From positions 1 through 34,443 of the forward strand of contig OMIK01000085.1 of the NCBI GenBank assembly GCA_900299075.1: 34,443 bases of DNA, given 5' to 3'. The DNA comes from Chlorobi bacterium Chlorobi_1. Its GTDB lineage: Bacteria; Bacteroidota; Chlorobiia; Chlorobiales; Chlorobiaceae. A program made the translations under genes and the position numbers. Below are positions 1 through 9,330 of this stretch, piece after piece (position 1 is the stretch's first letter; every line of letters begins with the position of its first letter). A model generated the notes under the pieces. It was given only the letters and a program-made list of their open reading frames with translations. It had not been told where the DNA came from and made no database searches.

Positions 1-6
1 CCTCCC

Positions 7-61
7 TCCATTATCCATTATCCATTATCCATTATCCATTATCCATTATCCATTATCCATT
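7..61. repeat. Tandem heptamer TCCATTA, about 7.9 copies
   Basis: Seven perfect copies of TCCATTA (7-55) are followed by a six-base partial copy. The array begins inside the last codons of truA: on the minus strand its Asn-Gly-stop (AAT GGA TAA) is itself repeat sequence, so the gene's stop codon is supplied by the array. A period of seven gives stops in every frame. No protein or CRISPR structure is involved. Copy number could vary by slippage. Confidence 0.95.
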
Positions 62-796
62 GCCTTCATACCCCACCTTCCACAGGAACAGGCCGGCGGG
101 GTCGGCGGGAACCATCCTGAGCGGCCGCTCCCCGCCCTCGAGCATCGAAACGAACGCTCCTTCGGGGAACCGGCCGGCTCCCGCGCCGACCATCCCGGAG
201 ACCAGGAAGCGCACCATGCTCCTGAGGAAGCGGTTGGCCTCGATCCGGAAGACGAGGAACCGCCCGTAACGGTACCAACCCGCATGGGCCACCGTGCAGA
301 GGCAGCCCTTCTCCAGTGGGTCCTCCTTCGAGAAGGCGGCGAAGTCATGGACCCCCGCGAGCATCGCCGCCAGACGGTTCATCGCGGCAAGATCCACCCG
401 GCCCCGGCTGCATCCGGCGAAACGGCCGTCGATTGCCGAGGGGGCCTCGACCAGGAAGTAGCGGTACTCCCTCGACACGGCCGAGAAGCGGGCATGGAAC
501 TCCGGCGGAACCGTCCCGATGCGGGTCAGCCGCACCGTATCCGGCAGCAGGGAGTTCGCCGAATGCATGAGCCTCGGCAACGGCATCGGCGACGCCGTGG
601 CGAAGCTGGCCACCTGCCCCCTCGCATGGACGCCGCGGTCGGTCCGGCCGGCGCCGTCGATGGCCACCTCCTCCTGGAGGATCCTGCCGAGCACCGACTC
701 GATCGACCCTTGGACCGTCTCGATCCCGGGCCCCTGGCGCTGCCATCCGGAGAAGCCGGTGCCGTCGTATTCGATATCGATCCTGACCTTCCTCAT
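53..796 (-). CDS. truA: tRNA pseudouridine(38-40) synthase TruA
   Basis: Isomerises uridines 38-40 in the anticodon arm of tRNAs to pseudouridine, in the cytoplasm. The protein opens with the family's usual start (RKVRIDIEYDGTGFSGWQRQ) and carries the catalytic motif GAGRTDRGVHA, with the nucleophilic Asp near residue 53. Its length of 247 residues is normal. The frame stays open upstream to 829, but the ATG at 794-796 matches the family N-terminus and avoids overlap with the divergent gene. The stop codon lies inside a heptamer repeat. The gene diverges from the GH13-like gene with only 16 bp between the chosen starts, so one or both promoters must sit inside the neighbouring coding frame, or one start is misplaced. 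Identity is secure; the start is less so. Confidence 0.93.
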   Translation of the reverse strand: MRKVRIDIEYDGTGFSGWQRQGPGIETVQGSIESVLGRILQEEVAIDGAGRTDRGVHARGQVASFATASPMPLPRLMHSANSLLPDTVRLTRIGTVPPEFHARFSAVSREYRYFLVEAPSAIDGRFAGCSRGRVDLAAMNRLAAMLAGVHDFAAFSKEDPLEKGCLCTVAHAGWYRYGRFLVFRIEANRFLRSMVRFLVSGMVGAGAGRFPEGAFVSMLEGGERPLRMVPADPAGLFLWKVGYEGNG

Positions 797-812
797 GATC
801 CCGTCCGTATGA

Positions 813-2801
813 TTGTTGCCCTTGTCCATCTATAATAGTTATCTTGCTGCTTCATCCACCATACCAACCGCCATCAGTTTGACGACACCATCCCTCGCAC
901 GCCTGCTCGAATCGCTCCGGAGGGCCGCCGGCGTGGCCTGCCCGGAAACCTATGCCGTACCGAACCTCTGGCGCGGAGGCGGAACGGGAAGTTCCCTGGT
1001 GAACCCGCCGGAGTATTACGCCGGAATCATCGAAGGGATCCTGTCGACACCCGAAGCCGAGGCGATCAGGCCAGGATCGGCGCCCGGTTGGACCTCGGAG
1101 GCGGTGGTCTACAACCTCTTCGTCCGGCTCGGGGCGGCCTTCGACCATAACGGTGACGGCTCGATCGGCATCGAACCCGTCGCCGGAGGCTTCAGGGAGA
1201 CCGGCACCCTGCTCAAGGCGATCGCGATGCTCCCCTACATGCGGAGGCTCGGCGCCAACACGGTCTACCTCCTGCCGCTGACCTCGATCGGCATGCACAA
1301 CCGCAAGGGGCTGCTCGGCTCCCCCTACGCCGTGAAGAACCCGACCGAACTCGACCCGATGCTCGGCGAACCGGCGCTTGGCCTGCCGCTCGAAACCCAG
1401 CTCGAGGCCTTCGTCGAAGCCGCCCACCGGCTTGGCATGCGCGTCGTCTTCGAATTCGTCTTCAGGACCGCTTCGGTCGACAGCGACTGGGCCGTCGAAC
1501 ACCCCGACTGGTTCTACTGGCTTCGCGAGGAGCCTGATGCGGCACCGTATGGGCCGCCCGGATTCGGCCAGGAGACCCTGGCGGAAATCTACGAAAAAGT
1601 GGACAAACACGACCTGCGCGACCTGCCGGCGCCGGACGGGGCGTACAGGAACCGCTTCACCGGGCCCCCCGTCTCGGTCGAGGTATCGGACGGAGCCCTG
1701 ACGGGCACCACCGCGGACGGAGCCCGATGCCACGTCGCCAGCGCCTTCTCCGACTGGCCGCCGGACGACCAGCAGCCGCCATGGACCGATGTAGCCTACC
1801 TGAAGATGCACCGGCATCCGGGGTTCAACTATATCGCCTACAACACGATCCGGATGTACGACGAGGCGCTCGACCGCCCCGAGACGCGGAACGAGCCGCT
1901 CTGGGAGGAGATTGCCGGGATCATCCCCCGCTGCCAGGAGCGCTACGCCATCGACGGCGCCATGATCGACATGGGCCACGCCCTGCCGCCTGCGCTGAAG
2001 GCCGAAATCGTCTCAAGGGCACGCGAGGCGAGGCCGGACTTCACCTTCTGGGACGAGAACTTCGACCCCTCGCCGAAGCTGAAGGAGGAGGGCTTCGACG
2101 CGGTCTTCGGCTCGCTCCCCTTCGTCATCCACGACGTCCAGTACATCAAGGGGCTGCTGAACTTCCTGAACCGGAACGGAGTGGCGATCCCGTTCTTCGC
2201 GACCGGCGAGAACCACAACACCCCGAGGGTCTGCCACGGTCTCGCGGGCCAGGAGGCCGGGCGGCGCCGTTCGCTCTTCCTCTTCACCCTCGGCGCGATC
2301 CTGCCGGCCATGCCCTTCATCCACTCCGGTATGGAGCTGTGCGAGTGGCACCCGGTGAACCTCGGGCTCAACTTCACCGACGAAGACCGGCAGCGCTTCC
2401 CTGCCGAGAGCCTGCCGCTCTTCGCCCCCGGCGCCTACGACTGGGCCGGCGGCAACGGCCTCGACCCGCTCTGCCCGGAGATCAGGAGGGTGCTCGACAT
2501 CAGGGCCCGCTACCTCGACCTGGTCAGGTGCGGCGACCAGGGCTCGATCGCCCAGCCCTACATCTCCGATCCGGCGATTCTCTGCGTCATGCGGAAATCC
2601 GGGGAAAAATCCCTTATTTTCGCCGGCAACAGCAACCTGCACGACCGCGTCTCCGCGACGATGGAGTTCGGACAGGCTTCGATGGAGCTCGACGAGCTGA
2701 TCGGCGGCCGGAAGCTGCAGGTGGCGGAACACCGCCTCGCCCTCGATTTCGAGCCCGGGCAATGCATCCTGTTCGAACTGCCCCGTCAGGCTGCCGAATA
2801 A
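813..2801 (+). CDS. GH13 alpha-amylase-family protein, GlgE-like, with altered catalytic region IV
   Basis: Glycoside hydrolase family 13 TIM-barrel protein of 662 residues, probably acting on alpha-glucans or maltosyl donors in the cytoplasm (no signal peptide). Recognisable pieces are a beta-2 segment near [15 protein letters not shown], a region I equivalent [11 protein letters not shown] followed by HPDWF (about H230), a region II equivalent GAMIDMGH (candidate nucleophile D386) and a region III equivalent FWDENF (candidate acid/base E415). Region IV reads ENHNTPR (468-472), so the usual His-Asp or NTPD acid is not present. The HPDWF and NTP pieces and the following LFTLGAIL...SGMELCE stretch recall GlgE maltosyltransferases rather than ordinary amylases. 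The start is doubtful: a TATAAT at 831 lies inside the frame and a TTG at 879 is an alternative. The PfkB kinase follows closely. Family is sure; substrate is not. Confidence 0.8.
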   Translation: MLPLSIYNSYLAASSTIPTAISLTTPSLARLLESLRRAAGVACPETYAVPNLWRGGGTGSSLVNPPEYYAGIIEGILSTPEAEAIRPGSAPGWTSEAVVYNLFVRLGAAFDHNGDGSIGIEPVAGGFRETGTLLKAIAMLPYMRRLGANTVYLLPLTSIGMHNRKGLLGSPYAVKNPTELDPMLGEPALGLPLETQLEAFVEAAHRLGMRVVFEFVFRTASVDSDWAVEHPDWFYWLREEPDAAPYGPPGFGQETLAEIYEKVDKHDLRDLPAPDGAYRNRFTGPPVSVEVSDGALTGTTADGARCHVASAFSDWPPDDQQPPWTDVAYLKMHRHPGFNYIAYNTIRMYDEALDRPETRNEPLWEEIAGIIPRCQERYAIDGAMIDMGHALPPALKAEIVSRAREARPDFTFWDENFDPSPKLKEEGFDAVFGSLPFVIHDVQYIKGLLNFLNRNGVAIPFFATGENHNTPRVCHGLAGQEAGRRRSLFLFTLGAILPAMPFIHSGMELCEWHPVNLGLNFTDEDRQRFPAESLPLFAPGAYDWAGGNGLDPLCPEIRRVLDIRARYLDLVRCGDQGSIAQPYISDPAILCVMRKSGEKSLIFAGNSNLHDRVSATMEFGQASMELDELIGGRKLQVAEHRLALDFEPGQCILFELPRQAAE

Positions 2802-2841
2802 CCATTATGTAATGAAACCAACCCTCAAAACCCGATCCACC

Positions 2842-3747
2842 ATGTCACTCCTCATCGTCGGCTCGCTCGCTTTCGACGACATCGAAACCCCCTTCGGCCG
2901 TTCAGACAACACCCTCGGCGGCTCCTCGACCTATATCGCCCTGTCGGCGAGCTACTTCACCGAACCGGTCAGGATGGTCGGCGTCGTCGGCTCCGACTTC
3001 GGCGACGAGCACTTCAGCCTGCTGCACTCGAAGGAGATCGACACCACGGGGATCCAGAAGGTAGAGACCGGCAAGACCTTCCGCTGGGCCGGCCGCTACC
3101 ACTACGACATGAACACCCGCGACACGCTCGACACGCAGCTGAACGTCTTCGCCGACTTCGATCCGCACATCCCGCAGAAGTACCGCGACTCGAAATTCGT
3201 CTGCCTCGGCAACATCGACCCCGAGCTGCAGGTCAAGGTGCTCGACCAGATCGAGAAGCCCGACCTGGTGATCTGCGACACCATGAACTTCTGGATCGAG
3301 GGCAAGCCCGAAGAGCTGAAGAAGGTGCTTGAGCGCGTCGACGTCTTCATCGTCAACGACAGCGAGGCCCGCCTCCTCTCAGGCGACCCGAACCTGGTCA
3401 GGAGCGCACGCATCATCCGCGCCATGGGCCCGAAAACCCTGATCATCAAGAAAGGCGAGCACGGCGCGCTGCTCTTTACCGACAGCGGCATCTTCTCCGC
3501 ACCGGCCTTCCCGCTCGAGTCGATCTTCGACCCCACCGGCGCCGGCGACACCTTCGCGGGCGGCTTCATCGGCCACCTCTCCCGCTGCGGAGAGATCAAC
3601 GATGCGGAGATGCGCAAGGCGGTGCTCTACGGCAGCGCCATGGCGAGCTTCTGCGTCGAGCAGTTCGGGACCGAGCGCTTCAGCAACCTCGACCTGCTCG
3701 AGATCGAGGACCGCTACCAGAGCTTCCTCGACCTCTCCCGCTGCTGA
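2842..3747 (+). CDS. PfkB-family carbohydrate/nucleoside kinase
   Basis: ATP-dependent sugar or nucleoside kinase of the ribokinase/PfkB fold, about 301 residues. The N-terminus has the family's GG motif (NTLGGSSTYIALSASYF) and the C-terminal signature DPTGAGDTFAGGF holds the catalytic Asp and the anion-hole glycines. The substrate cannot be read from sequence; ribokinase- and adenosine-kinase-like enzymes are both possible. The frame is open from an ATG at 2812, but MSLLIVGSLAFDDI at 2842 looks like the natural N-terminus. Neither start has a convincing ribosome-binding site. It follows the GH13 gene within 10-40 bp on the same strand, so co-transcription and a link to sugar metabolism are plausible inferences. 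Confidence 0.85.
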   Translation: MSLLIVGSLAFDDIETPFGRSDNTLGGSSTYIALSASYFTEPVRMVGVVGSDFGDEHFSLLHSKEIDTTGIQKVETGKTFRWAGRYHYDMNTRDTLDTQLNVFADFDPHIPQKYRDSKFVCLGNIDPELQVKVLDQIEKPDLVICDTMNFWIEGKPEELKKVLERVDVFIVNDSEARLLSGDPNLVRSARIIRAMGPKTLIIKKGEHGALLFTDSGIFSAPAFPLESIFDPTGAGDTFAGGFIGHLSRCGEINDAEMRKAVLYGSAMASFCVEQFGTERFSNLDLLEIEDRYQSFLDLSRC

Positions 3748-3762
3748 GGATCAACCGGAAAC

Positions 3763-3842
3763 ACAGGTCGGATAGGTCGGAGAGGGGGAACATGTAATTC
3801 CTATTTTGACCTATTCGACCCATAAGGCCTGTCCCGACCTGT
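3763..3842. repeat. Nested inverted repeats in the pfkB-symporter gap
   Basis: An outer exact pair ACAGGTCGG (3763-3771) / CCGACCTGT (3834-3842) encloses an inner near-match pair, GGTCGGATAGGTCG (3766-3779) and TGACCTATTCGACC (3807-3820; 12 of 14 complementary). The left arm is itself a tandem 9-mer (CAGGTCGGA, TAGGTCGGA). The element starts about 15 bp after the kinase stop. It could fold as a transcript-end hairpin, but there is no T-run, so a dispersed repeat is as likely. Confidence 0.7.
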
Positions 3843-3900
3843 TCTTTCCGGACTCCCAAGAAACCGAAACACCCCCTCGATCACCCGATACTCCCAAGAA

Positions 3901-5667
3901 ATGGCGCAACTCACCCTTCTCGACTGGGCGTTCATCGCCGGATACATGCTCCTGACCCTGGTCGTCGGGCTCTACTTCTCCGGCAGGGCCTCCGAAAATA
4001 CCGGCGAGTTCTTCCTCTCCGGCCGTCAGCTCCCCTGGTGGATCGCCGGGACCGGCATGGTCGCCACCACCTTCGCCGCGGACACGCCGCTGGCCGTGGC
4101 TGGCTTCGTGGCACGCAACGGCATTGCCGGCAACTGGGTCTGGTGGACCTTCGTCTCGGGAGGCATGCTCACGGTCTTCTTCTTCGCCAGGCTCTGGCGG
4201 CGCGCCAACATCCTGACCGACCTCGAGTTCATCGAGCTTCGCTACAGCGGCCGTGCGGCAACCTTCCTCAGGGGATTCAAGGCGGTCTATTTCGGCCTCT
4301 TCATCAACGCCGTCATCATCGGCTGGGTCAACCTGGCCATGTTCAAGATCATCAGGATCATGATCCCCGGCCTGAACCCCGAGATCGCCATCGTCGCCCT
4401 CGTGGTCTTCACGGCGGTCTATTCCGGCATGTCGGGCCTCTGGGGCGTCTCGATCACCGACGCGGTGCAGTTCATCATCGCCATGGGAGGCTGCATCGTG
4501 CTCGCCGTGCTTGCCATGGACTCCCCTGCCGTCACCGCAGCGGGCGGCCTCAGGCATGCGCTGCCCTCATGGATGTTCGACTTCTTCCCGACCTGGGACA
4601 GCACGGCGGCATCTTCGGGCAGCGCCACCGGCGCCTACGCCCTCCCCTTCGCCTCGTTCGCGGCGATGGCCTTCGTGCAGTGGTGGTCATCATGGTATCC
4701 GGGCGCCGAACCCGGCGGCGGCGGCTACATCGCCCAGCGCATGATGAGCGCCAAGGACGAGAAGCACTCGCTCCTGGCGACCCTCTGGTTCACCATCGCG
4801 CACTACTGCGTCCGCCCCTGGCCGTGGATCATCGTCGGCCTGGTGAGCATGGTGATGTTCCCGGACCTGCCGGCCAGCCAGAAGGAGGACGGATTCGTGC
4901 ACGTCATGAACGCCGTGCTGCCGGCGGGCCTCAAGGGCCTGCTCATCGCCGCCTTCCTCGCGGCCTACATGTCCACCCTCTCGACCCACCTCAACTGGGG
5001 CACCAGCTACCTGATCAACGACGGCTACAAGCGCTTCCTCAAGACGGACGGCGACGAAGGGCACTACGTGCTGGTCTCGCGCATAGTCACCGCGATTACG
5101 GCGCTCTTCGCGCTCTACATCACCTTCTTCGTGCTCAAGACCATCACCGGGGCCTGGGAGTTCATCATCCAGTGCGGCGCCGGGACCGGCTTCGTGCTCA
5201 TCATGCGCTGGTTCTGGTGGCGCCTGAACGCCTGGTCCGAGATCACCTCGATGGTGGCGCCGATCGTCGCCTACACGGCGATCTCGCTCTTCACGACGAT
5301 CACGTTCCCGAACACCATCTTCATCATCGTCGCCTTCACCATCGCCTGCACGCTCGCGGTGACCTGGCTCACGCCCCCCACCGACCGGGCGCGGCTCGAA
5401 TCCTTCTACCGCACCACGAGGGTCGGCGGCGTTTTCTGGAAGCCGATCGCAGAAACCCTGCCGGATGTCAAGGCCGATACCGGCTTCCCGGCGCTCTTCG
5501 CCGACTGGTTCTTCGGCATCGTGCTGGTCTATGCGGTGCTCTTCGGCACCGGCAAGCTGATCTTCGGCGAGCCGATGGCGGCGGTGCTCTACTATGCCGT
5601 GGCGGCTGCGGCCGGATTCATGATCTGGCGCGACCTCTCCCGCAGGAACTGGAAGACCTTCGACTGA
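3901..5667 (+). CDS. Sodium:solute symporter family (SSS) permease
   Basis: Integral membrane Na+-coupled transporter of 588 residues. The N-terminus (LDWAFIAGYMLLTLVVGLYFSGR) is a typical first SSS helix, followed by the motif region GEFFLSGRQLPWWIAGTGM and then many hydrophobic segments across the whole length, consistent with 13 or more helices. The family imports substrates such as sugars, amino acids, carboxylates or vitamins. The substrate here is not decided by sequence. The start has no strong ribosome-binding site, only CAAGAA just upstream. The stop is followed after one base by the maf start, so transporter, maf and miaA look like one transcription unit, although no functional link is evident. 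Confidence 0.88.
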   Translation: MAQLTLLDWAFIAGYMLLTLVVGLYFSGRASENTGEFFLSGRQLPWWIAGTGMVATTFAADTPLAVAGFVARNGIAGNWVWWTFVSGGMLTVFFFARLWRRANILTDLEFIELRYSGRAATFLRGFKAVYFGLFINAVIIGWVNLAMFKIIRIMIPGLNPEIAIVALVVFTAVYSGMSGLWGVSITDAVQFIIAMGGCIVLAVLAMDSPAVTAAGGLRHALPSWMFDFFPTWDSTAASSGSATGAYALPFASFAAMAFVQWWSSWYPGAEPGGGGYIAQRMMSAKDEKHSLLATLWFTIAHYCVRPWPWIIVGLVSMVMFPDLPASQKEDGFVHVMNAVLPAGLKGLLIAAFLAAYMSTLSTHLNWGTSYLINDGYKRFLKTDGDEGHYVLVSRIVTAITALFALYITFFVLKTITGAWEFIIQCGAGTGFVLIMRWFWWRLNAWSEITSMVAPIVAYTAISLFTTITFPNTIFIIVAFTIACTLAVTWLTPPTDRARLESFYRTTRVGGVFWKPIAETLPDVKADTGFPALFADWFFGIVLVYAVLFGTGKLIFGEPMAAVLYYAVAAAAGFMIWRDLSRRNWKTFD

Positions 5668-5668
5668 G

Positions 5669-6259
5669 ATGGAACGTGCGCTGAAGCTCATCCTCGCCTC
5701 CCAGTCCCCCCGCCGAAAGGAGCTGCTGGCGTTGGCCGGCTATCCGTTCGAAACGGTCTCCGCCGACATCGACGAGACCTTCGACCCGAAGCGCACGGCC
5801 GAGGAGAACGTCATGGAGATCTCCACGAGGAAGGCCGCTGCCTCCCTCGAGCTGGTCGCGGATCCGGCATCGGCCGTGATCCTTTCGGCGGACACCACGG
5901 TGGTGCTCGACGGCCGGCCGCTCGGCAAGCCCGTCGATGACGCCGACGCAATGGCGATGCTGTCGAGCCTGCAGGGGCGTTCGCACGAAGTGCTTACCGG
6001 CTTCACGGTCAGGAACGGCGAGCGGAGCATCACCGGTTATGCCCGCACCGTCGTCGTGTTCGAAGCGATGCCCGTAGCAGAGATCCGGCGCTACATCGAT
6101 ACGCAGCAGCCGTTCGACAAGGCCGGCTCCTACGGCATCCAGGACCCGATCCTCGCCTGCTACGTCCGTGGCATCGAGGGGTGCTACTACAACGTGGTCG
6201 GCCTGCCGGTCTCGAAGGTCTGCGAGGCCCTCAGGCAATTCCTCCCCTGCCATGCCTGA
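5669..6259 (+). CDS. maf: Maf family nucleotide pyrophosphatase
   Basis: House-cleaning nucleoside triphosphate pyrophosphatase of the Maf/YhdE family, 196 residues. It hydrolyses non-canonical or pyrimidine NTPs to the monophosphate. Visible signatures are the N-terminal [13 protein letters not shown] loop, the ADIDET segment, the Asp in SADTTVV and the C-terminal DKAGSYGIQ motif. The gene starts one base after the symporter stop and overlaps miaA by 8 bp, a compact arrangement that suggests translational coupling. Length is normal for the family. Whether it prefers dTTP/UTP or another nucleotide was not determined. Confidence 0.95.
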   Translation: MERALKLILASQSPRRKELLALAGYPFETVSADIDETFDPKRTAEENVMEISTRKAAASLELVADPASAVILSADTTVVLDGRPLGKPVDDADAMAMLSSLQGRSHEVLTGFTVRNGERSITGYARTVVVFEAMPVAEIRRYIDTQQPFDKAGSYGIQDPILACYVRGIEGCYYNVVGLPVSKVCEALRQFLPCHA

Positions 6260-7202
6260 AACGCTCAGGAGACCCGTGCTCGTGATCCTCGGCCCGACCG
6301 CCTCCGGCAAATCGGAGCTGGCGTTCCGGGTGGCGAGCGCAACCGGCGGCGAGATCATCTCCGCCGACTCCCGCCAGGTCTACCGCGGCATGGACATCGG
6401 CACCGCGAAACCCTCCCGGGAGATGCTGGCGGCGGCCAGGCACCACTTCATCGACGAACGTGAGGTCGGCGAGCCCTTCAGTTCGGGCGACTTCGCCTCC
6501 GAAGCTTTGGCCCGAATCGCAAGCCTCGCCTCCAAAGGGGTGCCCGCTATCGTCGCCGGGGGCTCAACCCTCTACCTCGAAGGGCTCCTGAAAGGGTTCG
6601 CAGACCTTCCTCAGGGGGATCAGGAGATCCGCGCCAGGCTCCGGCACGAACTCGAACACCGCGGTGCCGACGCGCTCTACCGGCGGCTCGCCCAGATCGA
6701 TCCGGAGCAGGCCCGCACCCTCGACCCCACCAAGACCCAGCGCCTGGTCCGCAGCCTCGAGATCATCGAAATCTCCGGCACGACAGTCACCGCCCTGCGG
6801 CAGGCCGCGGCCGCAACACGAAATGCGCCGCCGTTCACGGTCGTCGGCCTCGACCTGCCCCGACCGCTCCTCTACGACCGGATCGACCGGAGATGCGGGC
6901 AGATGATGCGCGACGGCCTCGCCGATGAAGCACGGCAACTCTACGACCATTACCGGCCAGAGATCGCGGCAGGCTCGATCAATGCACTGCTGACCGTGGG
7001 CTACCGGGAGCTCTTCGACTGCTTCGAGGGGCGCTTCGACCTGCAGGCGGCAACCGCCCTGATCGCTCAGCACACCCGCAATTATGCAAAACGCCAGTTG
7101 ACTTTTTTCAAAAATAGGCTTAATGTTGAGTGGGTGGCTTACCTTGGAAGCAAGACCGGAATGGACGGATTGGCAGAAAAGCTCTGCCGCAGGGTAACGT
7201 AA
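6252..7202 (+). CDS. miaA: tRNA dimethylallyltransferase MiaA
   Basis: Transfers a dimethylallyl group to the N6 of A37 in tRNAs that read codons starting with U. The 316-residue protein has the P-loop GPTASGKS at residues 14-21, the [20 protein letters not shown] motif that follows it, and [14 protein letters not shown] further on. The start chosen is the ATG at 6252, which overlaps the end of maf by 8 bp; the frame is open for 28 codons further upstream but only as antiparallel reading of maf. The C-terminus is complete. With truA in the same window it contributes to anticodon-loop modification. Confidence 0.96.
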   Translation: MPETLRRPVLVILGPTASGKSELAFRVASATGGEIISADSRQVYRGMDIGTAKPSREMLAAARHHFIDEREVGEPFSSGDFASEALARIASLASKGVPAIVAGGSTLYLEGLLKGFADLPQGDQEIRARLRHELEHRGADALYRRLAQIDPEQARTLDPTKTQRLVRSLEIIEISGTTVTALRQAAAATRNAPPFTVVGLDLPRPLLYDRIDRRCGQMMRDGLADEARQLYDHYRPEIAAGSINALLTVGYRELFDCFEGRFDLQAATALIAQHTRNYAKRQLTFFKNRLNVEWVAYLGSKTGMDGLAEKLCRRVT

Positions 7203-7357
7203 CCGGTAACCGAACGGATCGAGATCCTCGCTGATGGCCCAAGCCTGGACGGAAGCGCATCCCGGAACGAACCCACCCCTGTCGTGTCGCATGACAGCCG
7301 GATCCTTCATCAGCAGGATCGCGTTGCACCCCGAGGTGTTAAAAAGCAGTATCAGCA

Positions 7358-7939
7358 ATGAAACATTCCGTATCGACCCGAAAGGAGCTGACCATCCTCA
7401 AACTCGAGGAGGTGGTCTTCGATATCCGGCATGCCGACTGCTTCAGGGAGACGATCCAGCAGCTGGTCAGCAGGAACAGCAGCAGGAACCTGATCCTCGA
7501 CTTCTCACAGGTAAAAGCCATCGATTCGAGCGGTATCAGTTCGATGCTGCTTGCCCACCAGCTCGCCAACCAGTCCGAAGGGCTCGCCGTCTTCGTTTCG
7601 CTCTGCCAGCAGATCAAGGACCTGCTGAAACTCACCAACCTCGACAAGCAACTCTACATCTTCTCCTCGATCAACGAAGTGATGACGCTCATCGAGCCCG
7701 CACTCAAAGGCAAGCGCACACCGCGGGCAAAATCCCGGCCGCAGCAGGATGAACATGGAGATGAGATCACCGATGACCTCGAAATCCTTCCCGACGAGGT
7801 GTTCGATGGCGCGGGGGACTCGTTCCACGACATCATCGACGACGATCAGCAGGAGGAGCAGCAGGAACTTCTTGAAGACAAGGCCGAGCCCGTCGAGGCC
7901 GCGCCGAAGAAGCGGGGCCGGCCGAAAAAGAATCCGTGA
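7358..7939 (+). CDS. STAS-domain protein with acidic linker and C-terminal AT-hook
   Basis: Residues 1 to about 115 form a STAS domain of the anti-sigma-factor-antagonist type: the strand LILDFSQVKAI is followed by DSSG, where Ser57 sits at the usual phosphorylated position. Residues 116-180 are low complexity and very acidic (DDDQQEEQQELLEDKAE). The last ten residues, KKRGRPKKNP, are a classic AT-hook core (RGRP), a minor-groove DNA-binding motif. The protein may therefore join partner-switching signalling to DNA binding, which is an inference. No kinase or phosphatase partner gene lies next to it. The ribosome-binding site is weak. The gene follows miaA by 155 bp and precedes the promoter of the cfa gene. 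Confidence 0.85.
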   Translation: MKHSVSTRKELTILKLEEVVFDIRHADCFRETIQQLVSRNSSRNLILDFSQVKAIDSSGISSMLLAHQLANQSEGLAVFVSLCQQIKDLLKLTNLDKQLYIFSSINEVMTLIEPALKGKRTPRAKSRPQQDEHGDEITDDLEILPDEVFDGAGDSFHDIIDDDQQEEQQELLEDKAEPVEAAPKKRGRPKKNP

Positions 7940-7996
7940 GCCCGCAAATACCTCCCTCGAACACCCTCACCATCCACGAGCCGTGATTTTCATCCA

Positions 7997-8025
7997 TTGA
8001 CAAGAGCCTCCTCTTGCCGTATTTT
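7997..8025 (+). promoter_or_regulatory. Sigma-70-type promoter for cfa
   Basis: TTGACA (7997-8002), a 17-bp spacer and TATTTT (8020-8025) make the best sigma-70 consensus match in the window. It overlaps the first possible cfa start codons (TTG 8014, ATG 8026), so transcription should begin near 8032 and translation downstream of that. Confidence 0.75.
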
Positions 8026-8088
8026 ATGGATGTCGGGCTCCCCATGCCGCTGGAATTTTCCGCTCCCCCGGTAACCGGACCGCCTCGA

Positions 8089-9330
8089 ATGCAACATGAC
8101 ATCTTCAGGAAGGGCCTCGAACGGCTCCTCTCAGCCGCCTCCGTCGACATCGACGGCAGGAAACCCTGGGACATCAGGGTACACGATCCCCGCTTTTTCC
8201 GAAAAACCGTGCTTCAGGGAAGCCTGGGATTCGGCGAATCCTACATGGACGGCTGGTGGGACTGCGACGACATCGAGGGGCTCTTCTTCCGCATCCTTTC
8301 ATCCCGCGTCGACGGCCGGCTGACCACCTTTTCCGGCACCATGGCGAAGCTGGAGGGGGCGCTGTTCAACCTGCAGAAGCCATCGAGGGCCTTCACCATC
8401 GGCAAACGCCATTACGATGCCGGCAACGACCTCTTCAGGGCGATGCTCGACCCGATGATGATCTACAGCTGCGGATACTGGCAGGGCGCCACCAGCCTCG
8501 AGAAGGCCCAGGAGAACAAGCTCCGGCTCGTCTTCGACAAGCTCGGCCTGCGCCCCGGCATGACCCTGCTCGACATCGGCTGCGGCTGGGGCGGGACGGC
8601 GCGGTTCGCCGCCGAAAACTATGGGGCGAAGGTGGTCGGCATCACCGTCTCAAGGGAACAGGCGGAACTGGCCACCCAGCGCTGCAGGGGGCACGAGGTG
8701 GAGATCAGGTTCATGGACTACCGGAAGCTGGAGGGCACCTTCGACCGCATCAGCTCGATCGGCATGCTCGAGCATGTCGGCCACCGCAACTACCGGGCGC
8801 TTTTCGAAACCGCGCGCCGCTGCCTTGCCCCCGACGGACGGCTGCTGGTCCAGACCATCGGCGGCAACACCCCGTCGCGCTGGGGCGACCCATGGGTTGA
8901 GCGCTACATCTTCCCGAACTCCATGCTGCCGTCGGCCAGCCAGATCGCGCCGGCCTACGAGCCCCAATTCGTGCTCGAGGACTGGCACTCCTTCTCCCAC
9001 GACTATACCCTGACGCTCCGGGCATGGCGGAAGAACTTCCGGCACCGTTGGCCCGAACTCAAGCACGCCTACGACAACCGCTTCCAGCGCATGTGGGACT
9101 ATTACCTGCAAAGCTTCGCCGGCGCCTTCAGGGCGCGCTCGATCCAGCTCTGGCAGGTGCTGCTCTCACCGTCGGGGATCCGGGGCGAGTACCGGGTACC
9201 GCACTCGCCGAGCGCTCGGGAGGAGTTCAGGGATAGAGGAAACGGTCAGGCCAGGACTTTTCGAAAGCCGCTACCGGAGCGCGGGCTGCCTCGAGAATCT
9301 CCGCGATCGGGCGCTGCCCCAGAATCATGA
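8089..9330 (+). CDS. cfa: Cyclopropane-fatty-acyl-phospholipid synthase family methyltransferase
   Basis: SAM-dependent enzyme that adds a methylene bridge across double bonds of membrane phospholipid acyl chains. Present are HYDAGNDLFRAMLDPMMIYSCGYW (acceptor side, split here at residues 105-128 approximately), the SAM-binding LLDIGCGWGGTARFAAENYGA segment and SIGMLEHVGHRNY, the usual order for Cfa. Because a promoter occupies 7997-8025, the ATG at 8089 is preferred over the upstream TTG 8014 and ATGs 8026 and 8044; it gives about 413 residues. The family normally ends just after the QLWQVL...GEYR segment. Here the frame runs about 45 residues further and overlaps the convergent NamZ gene by 104 bp, so the tail is probably a lost stop or a small frameshift. 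Confidence 0.9.
   Translation: MQHDIFRKGLERLLSAASVDIDGRKPWDIRVHDPRFFRKTVLQGSLGFGESYMDGWWDCDDIEGLFFRILSSRVDGRLTTFSGTMAKLEGALFNLQKPSRAFTIGKRHYDAGNDLFRAMLDPMMIYSCGYWQGATSLEKAQENKLRLVFDKLGLRPGMTLLDIGCGWGGTARFAAENYGAKVVGITVSREQAELATQRCRGHEVEIRFMDYRKLEGTFDRISSIGMLEHVGHRNYRALFETARRCLAPDGRLLVQTIGGNTPSRWGDPWVERYIFPNSMLPSASQIAPAYEPQFVLEDWHSFSHDYTLTLRAWRKNFRHRWPELKHAYDNRFQRMWDYYLQSFAGAFRARSIQLWQVLLSPSGIRGEYRVPHSPSAREEFRDRGNGQARTFRKPLPERGLPRESPRSGAAPES

Noticed and set aside
7-61. CRISPR array
   Set aside because: The repeat units are seven bases with no spacers and no cas genes are in the window.
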